DNA from: a virus
Reading direction: 5' to 3' (one strand)
DNA: 30,224 nucleotides
IMG/VR virus record: IMGVR_UViG_3300029982_000049
Span: 1 to 30,224 of that record
A program made the position numbers and the translations under genes. The notes under the pieces are model-generated. The model was given only the letters and a program-made list of their open reading frames with translations, made no database searches and had not been told where the DNA came from. Within the stretch, counting starts at the first letter, position 1. Every line of letters starts with the position of its first letter. Below are positions 7,214 through 13,824 of this stretch, piece after piece.

Positions 7214-7954
7214 TTGGCGATCACATCAGGAATCAGAAAGACCTACGCACAGCTCAAGAGCTGGAGCTACAGTACTTACACGCAATATCTTGGATGCCCG
7301 TATTCTGTGTGCCTTGAAAAGATACAGAAGGTTCGAGTAGTAGAACCAGAGAATCCACACTTTGTCAAAGGCAACAGAGTCCACGGTTCTGCCGAGCAGT
7401 ATATCAGCGCGCCTGGACGGGCGCCTGGAGCACTTGAGCCTGAGTTGACGAAACTCAAACCATTGCTCACTCGTCTGCGCAAAGCAAAGGCGCGCGTAGA
7501 GCAGGAGTGGGCATTTGATAAGCTGTACAATCCAGTCGCATGGTTCTCGCCACAGGCATGGCTGCGTGTTAAGACCGATGTGTGTGCTGATACACTTGCG
7601 CCGCCCGCCGTAGAGATCGTTGATTGGAAGACTGGCCGTCCGCATGATGAGCATAGACAGCAACGTAGTCTCTATGCACTTGGTGGTTTGCAGCTAGTCC
7701 AGCTAGGTGCACTAGCAGGTGGCAGTAAAGATACAACACTGACTGCGCAGCATGTCTACGTCGATTGGCCTGACTCCACAGCTACCGAGTCTTACGCCAT
7801 GAAGCACCTGCCGGCATTGAAGCGTGAATGGGCGGCGCGTATCAAGCCGATGATGGAGGATACACGCTTTCTGGTTAAGCCTGGATCTGCATGCCGCTGG
7901 TGCAAGTTCAATGCCAAGAACGGCCTTGGAGGCCCGTGCCAAGATGGACGTTAA
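7214..7954 (+). CDS. Cas4/RecB-like PD-(D/E)XK exonuclease
   Basis: A 246-residue nuclease of the PD-(D/E)XK superfamily. SYSTYTQYLGCPY (18-30) is the typical RecB-like N-terminal region, GNRVHG (53-58) supplies His57, Asp122 lies in RVKTDV, and VDWKTG (136-141) gives the catalytic D-x-K, followed by Gln149/150 and Tyr154. Cysteines C28 or C33 at the N terminus and C227, C230 and C242 at the C terminus could hold a 4Fe-4S cluster as in Cas4/AddB, although the last spacing is long. The TTG start directly after the previous TAG is chosen because AAGGAG precedes it. It likely processes DNA ends in replication or recombination along with the VRR-NUC and SNF2 proteins downstream. Confidence 0.85.
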   Translation: MAITSGIRKTYAQLKSWSYSTYTQYLGCPYSVCLEKIQKVRVVEPENPHFVKGNRVHGSAEQYISAPGRAPGALEPELTKLKPLLTRLRKAKARVEQEWAFDKLYNPVAWFSPQAWLRVKTDVCADTLAPPAVEIVDWKTGRPHDEHRQQRSLYALGGLQLVQLGALAGGSKDTTLTAQHVYVDWPDSTATESYAMKHLPALKREWAARIKPMMEDTRFLVKPGSACRWCKFNAKNGLGGPCQDGR

Positions 7955-8114
7955 GCCTGTAACTGAAAAAGAGTTACGCAGCTGTCATGTACGAGGAGCT
8001 TTAGGTGTCTGCCTAGAGCTCCAGCTGCCAATTGAGACTGTAACTATGGTCTGTGCAGCATTGAAGATTACACAAGAAGAACTGCAAGAGGTGATCAATG
8101 GCAAGAAAGCTTAA
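7944..8114 (+). CDS. Hypothetical small protein, 56 aa
   Basis: The ATG at 7944 (MDVKPVTEKEL) is preferred over an in-frame codon at 7911 lying deeper in the nuclease gene; GGAGG at 7928-7932 precedes it. The C-terminal half (TVTMVCAALKITQEELQEVI) resembles a helix-turn-helix segment of a small regulator, but it is too short to be sure. Confidence 0.5.
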   Translation: MDVKPVTEKELRSCHVRGALGVCLELQLPIETVTMVCAALKITQEELQEVINGKKA

Positions 8115-8391
8115 GATTGTAAAAGAGACCGACCGTGATGTAGAGTTGCGCAACAAGGTCCGGGTTCTACTCGAGGAAGTTTGCTTTGAGCATGGGCCCC
8201 AGTATGATGTCAGTGTCAAGACGCTTAAACCTGGGCATGTGCGATGCTGCTTTAGAGACACCACAGGCCACTATATGTACATAGAGCTACGTGAGGCAGT
8301 GCTGAGTCGGCCTAAACAAATTGCGCAGGCAGTCAACAGAGAGTGGAGTAGGTGGTTCTTTGGCGAGGCGCGAAACTGTCCTAGAAGCTAG
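8098..8391 (+). CDS. Hypothetical protein, 97 aa
   Basis: The ATG overlaps the previous gene's end by 17 bases. The product is basic, with a helical N-terminal part (RDVELRNKVRVLLEEVCFEHG) and a C-terminal aromatic/basic end (REWSRWFFG). Its 3' end overlaps the VRR-NUC gene by 32 bases. Function unknown; context suggests DNA metabolism. Confidence 0.6.
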   Translation: MARKLKIVKETDRDVELRNKVRVLLEEVCFEHGPQYDVSVKTLKPGHVRCCFRDTTGHYMYIELREAVLSRPKQIAQAVNREWSRWFFGEARNCPRS

Positions 8392-8731
8392 AGCTTGCAA
8401 GTGGGCCCGCTTGAAAGGCTGTGTAGTAGCTAAGATGACGGAGTGTGACGGCGTCCCGGACAGAGTCTTCTTTGTGCCGGGTGGCCGTCCAATTGTCATT
8501 GAGTTTAAACGGAAGGGCGAGGTGCCTGAGGGTCTTCAGCACTGGTACCTTGACAAGCTTCGTGAGCTCGGCTACTACGCTCGTTGGTGCGATACATGGG
8601 AAGGCTTCTTGGAGATAGTCAATGGATTTAGTTCCAAAGTCAGTAGCACTAAAAATGGAAGAAAGCAAACGGACGGCAAAGGCTTGGACACCGTGGCCAT
8701 ACCAAGAGCGCGCTCTAAAGGCCTTGCTTGA
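8360..8731 (+). CDS. VRR-NUC domain nuclease
   Basis: The protein has 123 residues from a TTG start. PD-(D/E)XK motifs of the VRR-NUC family are clear: ETVLEARA (5-12), GVPDR (31-35, Asp34), IEFKRKG with Glu48 and Lys50, and Gln60. VRR-NUC proteins cut branched DNA such as Holliday or flap structures. The TTG at 8360 is preferred over a TTG at 8321 because the family usually begins just before ETVLEARA and AGGTGG is close upstream. The last 36 or so residues run beyond the domain and overlap the helicase gene for 110 bases, a long overlap; the domain itself ends around residue 88. Confidence 0.85.
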   Translation: MARRETVLEARACKWARLKGCVVAKMTECDGVPDRVFFVPGGRPIVIEFKRKGEVPEGLQHWYLDKLRELGYYARWCDTWEGFLEIVNGFSSKVSSTKNGRKQTDGKGLDTVAIPRARSKGLA

Positions 8732-10130
8732 GAACGGCCAGTATGGCCTGTTACTTCAGCCCGGACTTGGGAAAACGTCTGTAACATTGGCTGCAGTAAA
8801 GATTCTACTCGCTAAGAAACTAGTTAAGCGTGTCTTGGTTATAGCACCATTGCGACCTGCCTACGAGGTGTGGCCAGTAGAGGTTGCTGATTGGAAAGAC
8901 TTCAATGCTTTTGGTGTGGCGCTATTGCACGGGCTTGCCAAGGACAAAGTCCTGCGCAGCTTACAGCTAGAGCATCAGGTTGTGATTATCAACCCAGAAG
9001 GGCTAAATTGGCTGTTCAAAGACAAAAAGCGGGCGAAGCTTCTAGGCGCCGACATGCTTGTTATCGATGAGTCAAGCCTGTTTAAGTCTGGCACTTCAGT
9101 CCGCTTCAGAAGACTGCGGTCTGTGCTTGGCCAGTTCAAGCGCCGAGTTATTTTGACTGGATCGCCGCGGCCTAAGAACTATGAAGACCTATGGGCGCAA
9201 GTCTACTTGCTCGATCAAGGTGCCTCTTTGGGCAACTACATCACGCACTATCGCAATCAGTACTTCTTTCCAACAGGATTTCAAATGCGCGAGTGGTCGC
9301 TGCTGCCGGGCGCAGATGAGACGATCAACAAAAAGATTGCGCCGCTTGTTCTGCGAATGGACGCGGAAGACTATCTCAAGTTGCCGAAGCTGACTGATCA
9401 GACCCACTTTATTGAGCTGCCGCCTAAAGCACGTGAGCTTTATGAACAAGTAGAGTCGGGGCTTATGAGCACTTTGTTCACTGCTCCTATGGTGAACAGT
9501 ACAGCCGCGCGAAGTCGCTGTGCACAGATAGCTAACGGCTCAGTGTACTTAGACCCTACTGATCCGGACGACATTGAGTCTTGGAAGTCGTCTAGACGTC
9601 CAGTTCAGGTTGTACACACAGCAAAGGTAGAAGCTTTAATGGAGCTTGTGGGCGAGCTTCAAGGCGAACCACTTCTTTGCTCTATTGGGTACCATCATGA
9701 TGTAACAGCTATTCGTGTGGCGGCTGGCAAGGACACACCTTGTATCAATGGAGCTACTACGCGAACACAGCTGTCAGACTATATCACGCGATGGAACAAA
9801 GGATTGCTTCCATTGCTGATGATTCATCCAGCTGCGGCCGGCCATGGCCTGAATATGCAAAAGTGTAATGGGCGACACATTGCCATATTTGACCTGCCAG
9901 ACAACTATGATACCTACTTTCAGATGTTTCAGAGAGTCTGGCGTCAAGGCAATAAGGCTGACTTCTGTATCCGGCACCATTTCGTGGTCCGGAATACAGT
10001 AGACGTAGCTAAACTACGCAATCTCAGAAAGAAGGGTGACGGCCAGAAGGCTTTTCTCGATGCAATGAAGCAATATGCAGAGGAAAAAGGCCTGAAAATA
10101 AATGCGCCAAAGCCTAGAAAAGCGGTATAA
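8622..10130 (+). CDS. SNF2-family DNA helicase/translocase
   Basis: A 502-residue SF2 ATPase. Walker A is QPGLGKTS (46-53, Lys51), motif II is DESS (149-152), motif III is LTGSP (178-182), and motif VI is QRVWRQGNK starting at about Gln437. A Q-motif-like PYQERAL precedes Walker A. The full set of motifs suggests an active dsDNA translocase. SNF2-like helicases beside a VRR-NUC nuclease are a recurring phage pair, probably in recombination or fork processing. The start at 8622 has GGAG at 8611-8614. The last codons overlap a promoter -10 (10126-10131). Confidence 0.92.
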   Translation: MDLVPKSVALKMEESKRTAKAWTPWPYQERALKALLENGQYGLLLQPGLGKTSVTLAAVKILLAKKLVKRVLVIAPLRPAYEVWPVEVADWKDFNAFGVALLHGLAKDKVLRSLQLEHQVVIINPEGLNWLFKDKKRAKLLGADMLVIDESSLFKSGTSVRFRRLRSVLGQFKRRVILTGSPRPKNYEDLWAQVYLLDQGASLGNYITHYRNQYFFPTGFQMREWSLLPGADETINKKIAPLVLRMDAEDYLKLPKLTDQTHFIELPPKARELYEQVESGLMSTLFTAPMVNSTAARSRCAQIANGSVYLDPTDPDDIESWKSSRRPVQVVHTAKVEALMELVGELQGEPLLCSIGYHHDVTAIRVAAGKDTPCINGATTRTQLSDYITRWNKGLLPLLMIHPAAAGHGLNMQKCNGRHIAIFDLPDNYDTYFQMFQRVWRQGNKADFCIRHHFVVRNTVDVAKLRNLRKKGDGQKAFLDAMKQYAEEKGLKINAPKPRKAV

Positions 10131-10131
10131 T
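10126..10131 (+). promoter_or_regulatory. Promoter -10 element, TATAAT
   Basis: A perfect TATAAT lies at the end of the helicase gene, 33 bases before the DUF3846 start. No good -35 is seen at 16-18 bases. The segment from -10 into the leader (TATAATCATTTCAGCGCA) closely matches those at 15403 and 15801 (TATGATTATTTCAGTGCA and TATGGTTATTTCAATGCA), which supports a real promoter. Confidence 0.7.
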
Positions 10132-10137
10132 CATTTC

Positions 10138-10158
10138 AGCGCACTGGAAAGGGGCGCT
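10138..10158 (+). promoter_or_regulatory. Leader hairpin with the ribosome site in its loop
   Basis: AGCGC (10138-10142) pairs with GCGCT (10154-10158). The 11-base loop contains GGAAAGGG, the likely Shine-Dalgarno of the DUF3846 gene. The hairpin begins where the transcript from the 10126 promoter should start. Confidence 0.55.
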
Positions 10159-10163
10159 AGAAA

Positions 10164-10475
10164 ATGAAGAGAATTGAACAAGGTACTTTGTTTCCAGCTG
10201 ACGGTTCACCTGCCAAGATAGTCACTCCAGCAGATGGAAAAAAGTTTTCACTCGATGAGCTTCAGAAGTTTGTTGGTGGGTATATTGAATCCATTGTCTG
10301 CGTGAAGCCTTACGTCCGCGCTTTTGTCAATGAGGAGGGCGCTATCAAAGGCGATTTGCAAGATAACCCACATACCTGGTCAGTACTAAATCGCAAGGTG
10401 TACGCCTTAAACGGCTACGCAGAAGGCTTTCGTGTATCAGGCGACATCATTGCAGTACAGCTGGTGCAAGCATGA
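10164..10475 (+). CDS. DUF3846 domain protein
   Basis: The protein has 103 residues. LQKFVGGYIESI (33-44), NEEGAIKG and SGDIIAV near the C terminus match the DUF3846 pattern known from many phages and mobile elements, whose role is unknown. It is the first gene after a dedicated promoter and leader hairpin and heads a run of very small coupled genes. The basic N terminus ahead of the domain has no known motif. Confidence 0.75.
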   Translation: MKRIEQGTLFPADGSPAKIVTPADGKKFSLDELQKFVGGYIESIVCVKPYVRAFVNEEGAIKGDLQDNPHTWSVLNRKVYALNGYAEGFRVSGDIIAVQLVQA

Positions 10476-10765
10476 CCAACAAAGCCACAGAGTACCTAAG
10501 CATACCGGAGGGCGACCGCAATGTCGCCCTCCCAATGACGCTTGCAGAAGCTGATGCCAAGGCCAAGGAGCTGTACGGACCGAAAGCTTATGCCTTTGAT
10601 CGGTTATCACTGCTACCGGGCCTTTTAGACGCTAAGCCACTGCATACCTACATTGATGAAATAGGGCGGTACTACATCGGTGTAGGTGAGGCTCTGTACG
10701 GCAACGGCGCCACATGGAAAGAAGCATTCGCGGCGGCTGCAAAGATGGCAGAGGCGAGGCTATGA
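10472..10765 (+). CDS. Hypothetical protein, 97 aa
   Basis: ATGA overlap with the DUF3846 gene. The sequence is soluble and helix-rich (MTLAEADAKAKELYG, and EALYGNGATWKEAFAAAAKM at the end). No family recognised. The next gene overlaps its stop. Confidence 0.6.
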   Translation: MTNKATEYLSIPEGDRNVALPMTLAEADAKAKELYGPKAYAFDRLSLLPGLLDAKPLHTYIDEIGRYYIGVGEALYGNGATWKEAFAAAAKMAEARL

Positions 10766-10848
10766 CCCACCTTATTGATGTCTTACTTGGAGCAGTAGTG
10801 GGCATGGCTGCTATGCTTTATTTGCAGCGGCCTGGAGGTGGCCGGTGA
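10762..10848 (+). CDS. Single-pass membrane microprotein, 28 aa
   Basis: A 29-codon frame starts in an ATGA overlap and ends in a GTGA overlap with the next gene. It reads MTHLIDVLLGAVVGMAAMLY then a basic Gly-rich end (LQRPGGGR). One membrane helix with positive C-terminal charges predicts N-out, C-in topology. The coupling at both ends is the main evidence that it is translated. Confidence 0.55.
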   Translation: MTHLIDVLLGAVVGMAAMLYLQRPGGGR

Positions 10849-11051
10849 CTGACTTGCAGAAGGGTAGTACGTGTGAGTACACGGACTTGGGCGGCCAGAC
10901 ATGGGTTGGCACAGTTGAGTCTGTAGGCCGTAAGTACTGCGAAGTACCCCGCTGCGCAGACAACAGAGTGGAGCGTATGCTTCTGACTTCTGTGCGAGAG
11001 TTCACGTACTCTATCTTTCATGCTCGTGATTTTCTCAGAGGCGGACGATGA
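10845..11051 (+). CDS. Hypothetical protein, 68 aa
   Basis: A GTG start overlaps the previous stop, with GGAGGTGG upstream (10834-10841). The protein has a small beta-barrel look (GSTCEYTDLGGQTWVGTVES) with three cysteines. It could be a small SH3- or KOW-like fold, but that is only an impression. Confidence 0.6.
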   Translation: MTDLQKGSTCEYTDLGGQTWVGTVESVGRKYCEVPRCADNRVERMLLTSVREFTYSIFHARDFLRGGR

Positions 11052-11146
11052 TTCAAATCTGTGTTTATGTCTTTGTGGCCCTGGCTTTGGTACGCCAGAT
11101 CTGTGTTGCTGTTTACGTCATGCGCGGGAAAGGCGGCTTGAAATGA
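11048..11146 (+). CDS. Single-pass membrane microprotein, 32 aa
   Basis: ATGA overlaps at both ends link it to its neighbours. The sequence begins MIQICVYVFVALALVRQICV and ends with a basic RGKGGLK tail, consistent with one membrane helix. It resembles the 28-aa and 30-aa membrane microproteins elsewhere in the early region in size and layout, though not in sequence. Confidence 0.55.
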   Translation: MIQICVYVFVALALVRQICVAVYVMRGKGGLK

Positions 11147-11436
11147 AGATCATCAAGATCTACGAGCCGTCGCCATTTCACAACACAAGAGCACTGAATA
11201 TGCGTCAGCTTCTCAACCCTATCTTCTTTTCAGTAGACTGCCGGCACCCAGACCAGAAGCGACAGCGCTCCTCAAGACGTAGGACGCGAGCGCTACATAA
11301 TGCGCGTAATTTGAAGGCACAGCAGCTTACTTGGGTTCCAGACCTACCGACGACTGATGCTTGGGAGAAGTGGTTTGCGGCCCGTGGCTGGACTAGAATG
11401 GCTAGCGTACTGGGGAGGACTTTCGATGAGTACTAA
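11143..11436 (+). CDS. Hypothetical basic protein, 97 aa
   Basis: I start it at the ATG at 11143, which overlaps the previous stop; an in-frame codon at 11020 would cut across the membrane microprotein. The middle is strongly basic (KRQRSSRRRTRALHNARN) and could bind nucleic acid. The C terminus (WEKWFAARGWTRMASVLG) is amphipathic. No family recognised. Confidence 0.6.
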   Translation: MKIIKIYEPSPFHNTRALNMRQLLNPIFFSVDCRHPDQKRQRSSRRRTRALHNARNLKAQQLTWVPDLPTTDAWEKWFAARGWTRMASVLGRTFDEY

Positions 11437-11554
11437 GAGTCCCACTGGGCGGCTCAAGGGTATTAACGAGTCTGAACTGCAAAGTACTTCACTGTCTGTC
11501 GAGCACAGTGTTTGCGCGCATAAGTACTGGGCGACTGCAGACTTTCAATGCTAG
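11426..11554 (+). CDS. Hypothetical protein, 42 aa
   Basis: The ATG has a good GGGGAGGA at 11412-11419 and overlaps the previous gene by 11 bases. It is a small polar protein with Cys and His in its second half (EHSVCAHKYW). An in-frame codon at 11357 is too far upstream. Function unknown. Confidence 0.5.
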   Translation: MSTKSPTGRLKGINESELQSTSLSVEHSVCAHKYWATADFQC

Positions 11555-11745
11555 AACAACGCATACTAGCTGGTCCATTAGCAGCACAGGAGCCAAAGAA
11601 AGCTTCATTTCCTTATCGCTTTGGGTCAGCTAGTCTCATTGCAGCTTGTTCAGTAGAAGCACGCAGTGAGGACCGTATTCACCGGCTTCTTCTTGAGCTA
11701 GGTTATATCTACGACGTGAACACAGGAGAGTATCATGAAGCCTGA
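11548..11745 (+). CDS. Hypothetical protein, 65 aa
   Basis: The start lies inside the last codons of the preceding gene; no Shine-Dalgarno is visible, so coupling is assumed. The C-terminal half (SEDRIHRLLLELGYIYDVNTG) looks like a compact helix-strand unit. No family recognised. Confidence 0.5.
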   Translation: MLEQRILAGPLAAQEPKKASFPYRFGSASLIAACSVEARSEDRIHRLLLELGYIYDVNTGEYHEA

Positions 11746-11902
11746 AGATCTTACCAAGAAGCAGATGAAAGCATTGTTCAAAGCTCTGCACATGCTGGAT
11801 ATCGTCAACTTGTACGCCACGGGTGATCGGTTACGTAGAGCCTTTGGTGTAGAGCTGGAAGTAGTGAAGGCGCACAAGAAAGACGGGCTGGGCGATGACT
11901 GA
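11735..11902 (+). CDS. Hypothetical protein, 55 aa
   Basis: AGGAGAG (11724-11730) precedes the ATG. The 55-residue product is helical and basic (MKPEDLTKKQMKALFKALHM), with DRLRRAFGVELEVVKAHKK at the end. It overlaps both neighbours. The function is unknown. Confidence 0.6.
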   Translation: MKPEDLTKKQMKALFKALHMLDIVNLYATGDRLRRAFGVELEVVKAHKKDGLGDD

Positions 11903-12071
11903 GCTTAGTGAAGAGCAGCTTAGCAGAATGCGGCGGAATTTGCGTTTAATGGCTGAGTATGCAGCATGGTTTGCCATGAATGCACGTGCACCACAGCCCA
12001 CTACAAAGGTTGAGCAAGGGCACATAGGGTGCAAGAAGTCAAACTTACTGCCGCGTAAGGAGCAGCCATGA
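11895..12071 (+). CDS. Hypothetical protein, 58 aa
   Basis: Starts inside the end of the preceding gene and ends in an ATGA overlap with the DUF6011-like gene. The N-terminal half is an amphipathic helix (LSEEQLSRMRRNLRLMAEYA) and the C-terminal half is basic and disordered. No family recognised. Confidence 0.55.
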   Translation: MTELSEEQLSRMRRNLRLMAEYAAWFAMNARAPQPTTKVEQGHIGCKKSNLLPRKEQP

Positions 12072-12754
12072 CGACTGATCTACGCCTGTTCGGTCACCTG
12101 TTTGGTGTAGGCAAAGAAGAAGCGGATATGCTCAGTCGTCTGGCGGGGCCATGTCCTGCGCTCCACCAGCCTACAGCGCCTTTCATGGGCGGAGCAGCAG
12201 AGGCATTCCAAGCGCTCAATCGGCGGGGCAGAGAATCACTTGCCAAGATAGAAGTACTGACTGCCACCACTGTGAAGCTCCCTAAAGACAAACGGCGGGG
12301 CAAGCTCGATACCTGGCAGACTATTCATGAGTTCATCTATGCTGGCAATGCGCGCTTTACTTTGCTCAGTTTGAAGACTGGCCAGCGCTACACGTACAAG
12401 GTGCAGGTCAAGAAAGCCGACTTGGTACTGCATCCTGAAGATCCGGTGTACTTTGTCAACTTACTACGTGGTCCAGACAATACTGCAGACTATGCCTATA
12501 TGGGAGTAACAAGACGCAATGGGCAGTTCAATCGTACTAGTGCAAGCAAAGTAAGTGACCTTGCACAGAGCTATAAGTCTTGGGTTTGGTTCTTAGAGCG
12601 AATGCGATCAGAGCGCGCTGACGTACTTGGCGCCTTAGTAGAGTTTTGGCACGAGGGCCGGTGCTGCTGCTGTGGCAGAGTGCTAACTGTCCCAAGCTCA
12701 GTGCTAAGCGGCTATGGCGAAGTTTGTAGAAAGGCACGAAATACAGGTGCCTAA
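12068..12754 (+). CDS. DUF6011-like zinc-ribbon protein
   Basis: A 228-residue protein. The central region (YAGNARFTLLSLKTGQRYTY, then LLRGPDNTADYAYMGVT) matches a phage pattern with a beta-rich domain, and the C-terminal end EGRCCCCGRVLT with GYGEVCRK matches the DUF6011 zinc-binding signature. Known homologues are common in phage early regions with no assigned function; binding nucleic acid through the zinc site is a reasonable inference. ATGA overlap at the start. A TATAAT promoter element begins six bases after its stop. Confidence 0.7.
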   Translation: MTTDLRLFGHLFGVGKEEADMLSRLAGPCPALHQPTAPFMGGAAEAFQALNRRGRESLAKIEVLTATTVKLPKDKRRGKLDTWQTIHEFIYAGNARFTLLSLKTGQRYTYKVQVKKADLVLHPEDPVYFVNLLRGPDNTADYAYMGVTRRNGQFNRTSASKVSDLAQSYKSWVWFLERMRSERADVLGALVEFWHEGRCCCCGRVLTVPSSVLSGYGEVCRKARNTGA

Positions 12755-12760
12755 CTGCAG

Positions 12761-12766
12761 TATAAT
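12761..12766 (+). promoter_or_regulatory. Promoter -10 element, TATAAT, for the pyrimidine-dimer glycosylase gene
   Basis: TATAAT is preceded by ACTGCAG, the same context as at 15403 and 15801. The next ATG is only six bases downstream, so a transcript starting at the normal distance would have virtually no leader. No clear -35 is visible. Confidence 0.6.
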
Positions 12767-12772
12767 TAATCT

Positions 12773-13102
12773 ATGCGAATGTGGATGATTGACCCAAAGA
12801 TCCTGTGTCGTAAGCACCTGCTAGGTGAGCACGTTGAAATACATATGCTTGTCGGTAGCCTGCAGCGAAAGCGCTCCATAGCCGGCTTCTTAAACCAAGG
12901 TATTCTCGAGCCTCAAAACGCGCTTAAGCGCCATGCTGCTTTAGTTGCCGAGATGCAATTGCGTGGCTACAAGCATGCTTCGAAGCTCCAGGACGTCCCA
13001 CATGGAGCTCCTAGTGGCCATGTTGACCAGGTAAGCTCACTTACTGCTCTGCTGGCGCGCTGTGAGGCTTGTTCTACGCGCTATAATGATCTTAGGAGCT
13101 AA
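12773..13102 (+). CDS. Pyrimidine-dimer DNA glycosylase (endonuclease V family)
   Basis: The N terminus, MRMWMIDPKILCRKHLLGEH followed by VEIHMLVGSL, is the hallmark of the Pyr_excise family related to T4 DenV. These enzymes excise UV-induced cyclobutane pyrimidine dimers and cut the abasic site. LCRKHLLGEHVEIH corresponds to the conserved core with the active-site Glu (about residues 19-23). The length (109 aa) fits the short phage form. No Shine-Dalgarno precedes the ATG; it may be read from a leaderless transcript or by coupling. A useful enzyme for a phage exposed to light or in a host with weak repair. Confidence 0.88.
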   Translation: MRMWMIDPKILCRKHLLGEHVEIHMLVGSLQRKRSIAGFLNQGILEPQNALKRHAALVAEMQLRGYKHASKLQDVPHGAPSGHVDQVSSLTALLARCEACSTRYNDLRS

Positions 13103-13106
13103 TTGT

Positions 13107-13352
13107 ATGCGAACCTTTGAAGTTGAAGACGCTGTAGTACCAATGCTTGCACTTGCAGTAGCTATGGCTGTTCATGAACGACGGCTTGTTGCAATGGAGA
13201 ATGTTGATTCTTCTAGTCTAGCTTCTCAGCAGGTTCGCAGAGAGATTGCTCAGTTAGAGGACTTTCTCTCGAAGCTGAATGCGCCATTACCGGCTTTGCA
13301 CACCTTATTGGCGCAAGAAGAGCAACGGGCCGTTAGCTCAATTGGTCAGTAG
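13107..13352 (+). CDS. Hypothetical protein, 81 aa, 3' end inside a tRNA gene
   Basis: The ATG at 13107 has TTAGGAG (13093-13099) in front; an in-frame codon at 13062 lacks this. The product is largely helical (LALAVAMAVHERRLVAM, then QQVRREIAQLEDFLSKL) and may form a coiled coil. Its last eight codons lie within the tRNA gene starting at 13327, so the C terminus (AVSSIGQ) is dictated by tRNA sequence. Confidence 0.6.
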   Translation: MRTFEVEDAVVPMLALAVAMAVHERRLVAMENVDSSSLASQQVRREIAQLEDFLSKLNAPLPALHTLLAQEEQRAVSSIGQ

Positions 13353-13404
13353 CACACGACTCATAATCGTTAGGCTGCAGGTTCAAGTCCTGCACGGCCC
13401 ACCA
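13327..13404 (+). tRNA. tRNA with CAT anticodon (Met or Ile2), CCA encoded
   Basis: The acceptor GGGCCGT pairs perfectly with ACGGCCC, followed by discriminator A and an encoded CCA (13402-13404). The T arm GCAGG-TTCAAGT-CCTGC is perfect. The anticodon arm (ACGA CTCATAA TCGT) gives CAT in a seven-base loop, but the base pair next to the D arm is a C-T mismatch. The D stem has only three clear pairs (GCT/AGC). The body resembles tRNA-Ile2(CAT), which needs lysidine at the wobble base, as much as elongator Met, so identity is open. Confidence 0.88.
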
Positions 13405-13461
13405 AGTTTAGTACTTTCATGGATGCATTAATATGGCGATCCAGCAACCTAAACCCTAACC

Positions 13462-13483
13462 GTAGCAAGGAGACTTAAACTAC
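13462..13483 (+). promoter_or_regulatory. Leader hairpin with AAGGAG in its loop
   Basis: GTAG (13462-13465) pairs with CTAC (13480-13483); the 14-base loop carries AAGGAG, the ribosome site of the gene starting at 13485. The stem is short, so it is weak alone but fits a pattern seen at neighbouring genes. Confidence 0.35.
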
Positions 13484-13484
13484 C

Positions 13485-13754
13485 ATGGCTAAAATCAATA
13501 TCGTCCTCAGTCCGAAGCAGCTCGCCAATCTCGTCACTGCTTTGCAGGGCGCACCCAAGCAAAGCAAGACTGTCGAAGTACTCACGGCGAAGTTCACGGC
13601 TGTAGAAGTGCCTGAAAATGCGAAGAAAGTTACACTGACAATCAGTGGCGCAGAGGCACAGAACACAGTCAAGGCTCTCGGAACACTGCCCAAGCAGACT
13701 GCTACTGTGATCGCGCTCTTCGGCAAGATCAGCGCCGCCCTGGGTGCCGAGTAG
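13485..13754 (+). CDS. Hypothetical protein, 89 aa
   Basis: The start has AAGGAG at about 13467-13472. The protein is soluble and contains two similar halves: VTALQGAPKQSKTVEVLTAK and VKALGTLPKQTATVIALFGK. This suggests an internal duplication of a roughly 40-residue unit. It stands alone between a tRNA and a hairpin, so it is probably transcribed separately. No family recognised. Confidence 0.65.
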   Translation: MAKINIVLSPKQLANLVTALQGAPKQSKTVEVLTAKFTAVEVPENAKKVTLTISGAEAQNTVKALGTLPKQTATVIALFGKISAALGAE

Positions 13755-13775
13755 CACTTGTAATTTAGTGTATTA

Positions 13776-13802
13776 TGGTCCATTCACTCCGTGGATGGAC
13801 CA
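13776..13802 (+). terminator. Terminator-like hairpin without a T run
   Basis: TGGTCCATTCAC (13776-13787) and GTGGATGGACCA (13791-13802) form a 12-base stem with one G-T pair and a 3-base loop. The following CATTTGTGTG is only mildly T-rich. It separates the 13485 gene from the next promoter. Confidence 0.5.
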
Positions 13803-13810
13803 CATTTGTG

Positions 13811-13819
13811 TGTTATAAT
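13811..13819 (+). promoter_or_regulatory. Extended -10 promoter
   Basis: TGTTATAAT is an extended -10 (TG-n-TATAAT), 31 bases before the ATG at 13850. No -35 is obvious, as is usual for extended -10 promoters. Confidence 0.65.
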
Positions 13820-13824
13820 ATGCT

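Noticed and set aside
7226-7663. Minus-strand 145-codon frame opposite the Cas4-like nuclease
   Set aside because: The plus-strand nuclease has full motifs, and the opposite frame has no family features.
7214-7954. Cas4-like gene as part of a CRISPR system
   Set aside because: No CRISPR repeats or other cas genes are seen; phage replication modules often contain such nucleases.
13082-13087. TATAAT inside the end of the glycosylase gene as a promoter
   Set aside because: There is no -35, no TG extension, and none of the context shared by the other boxes; the next gene has a good SD in the existing operon.
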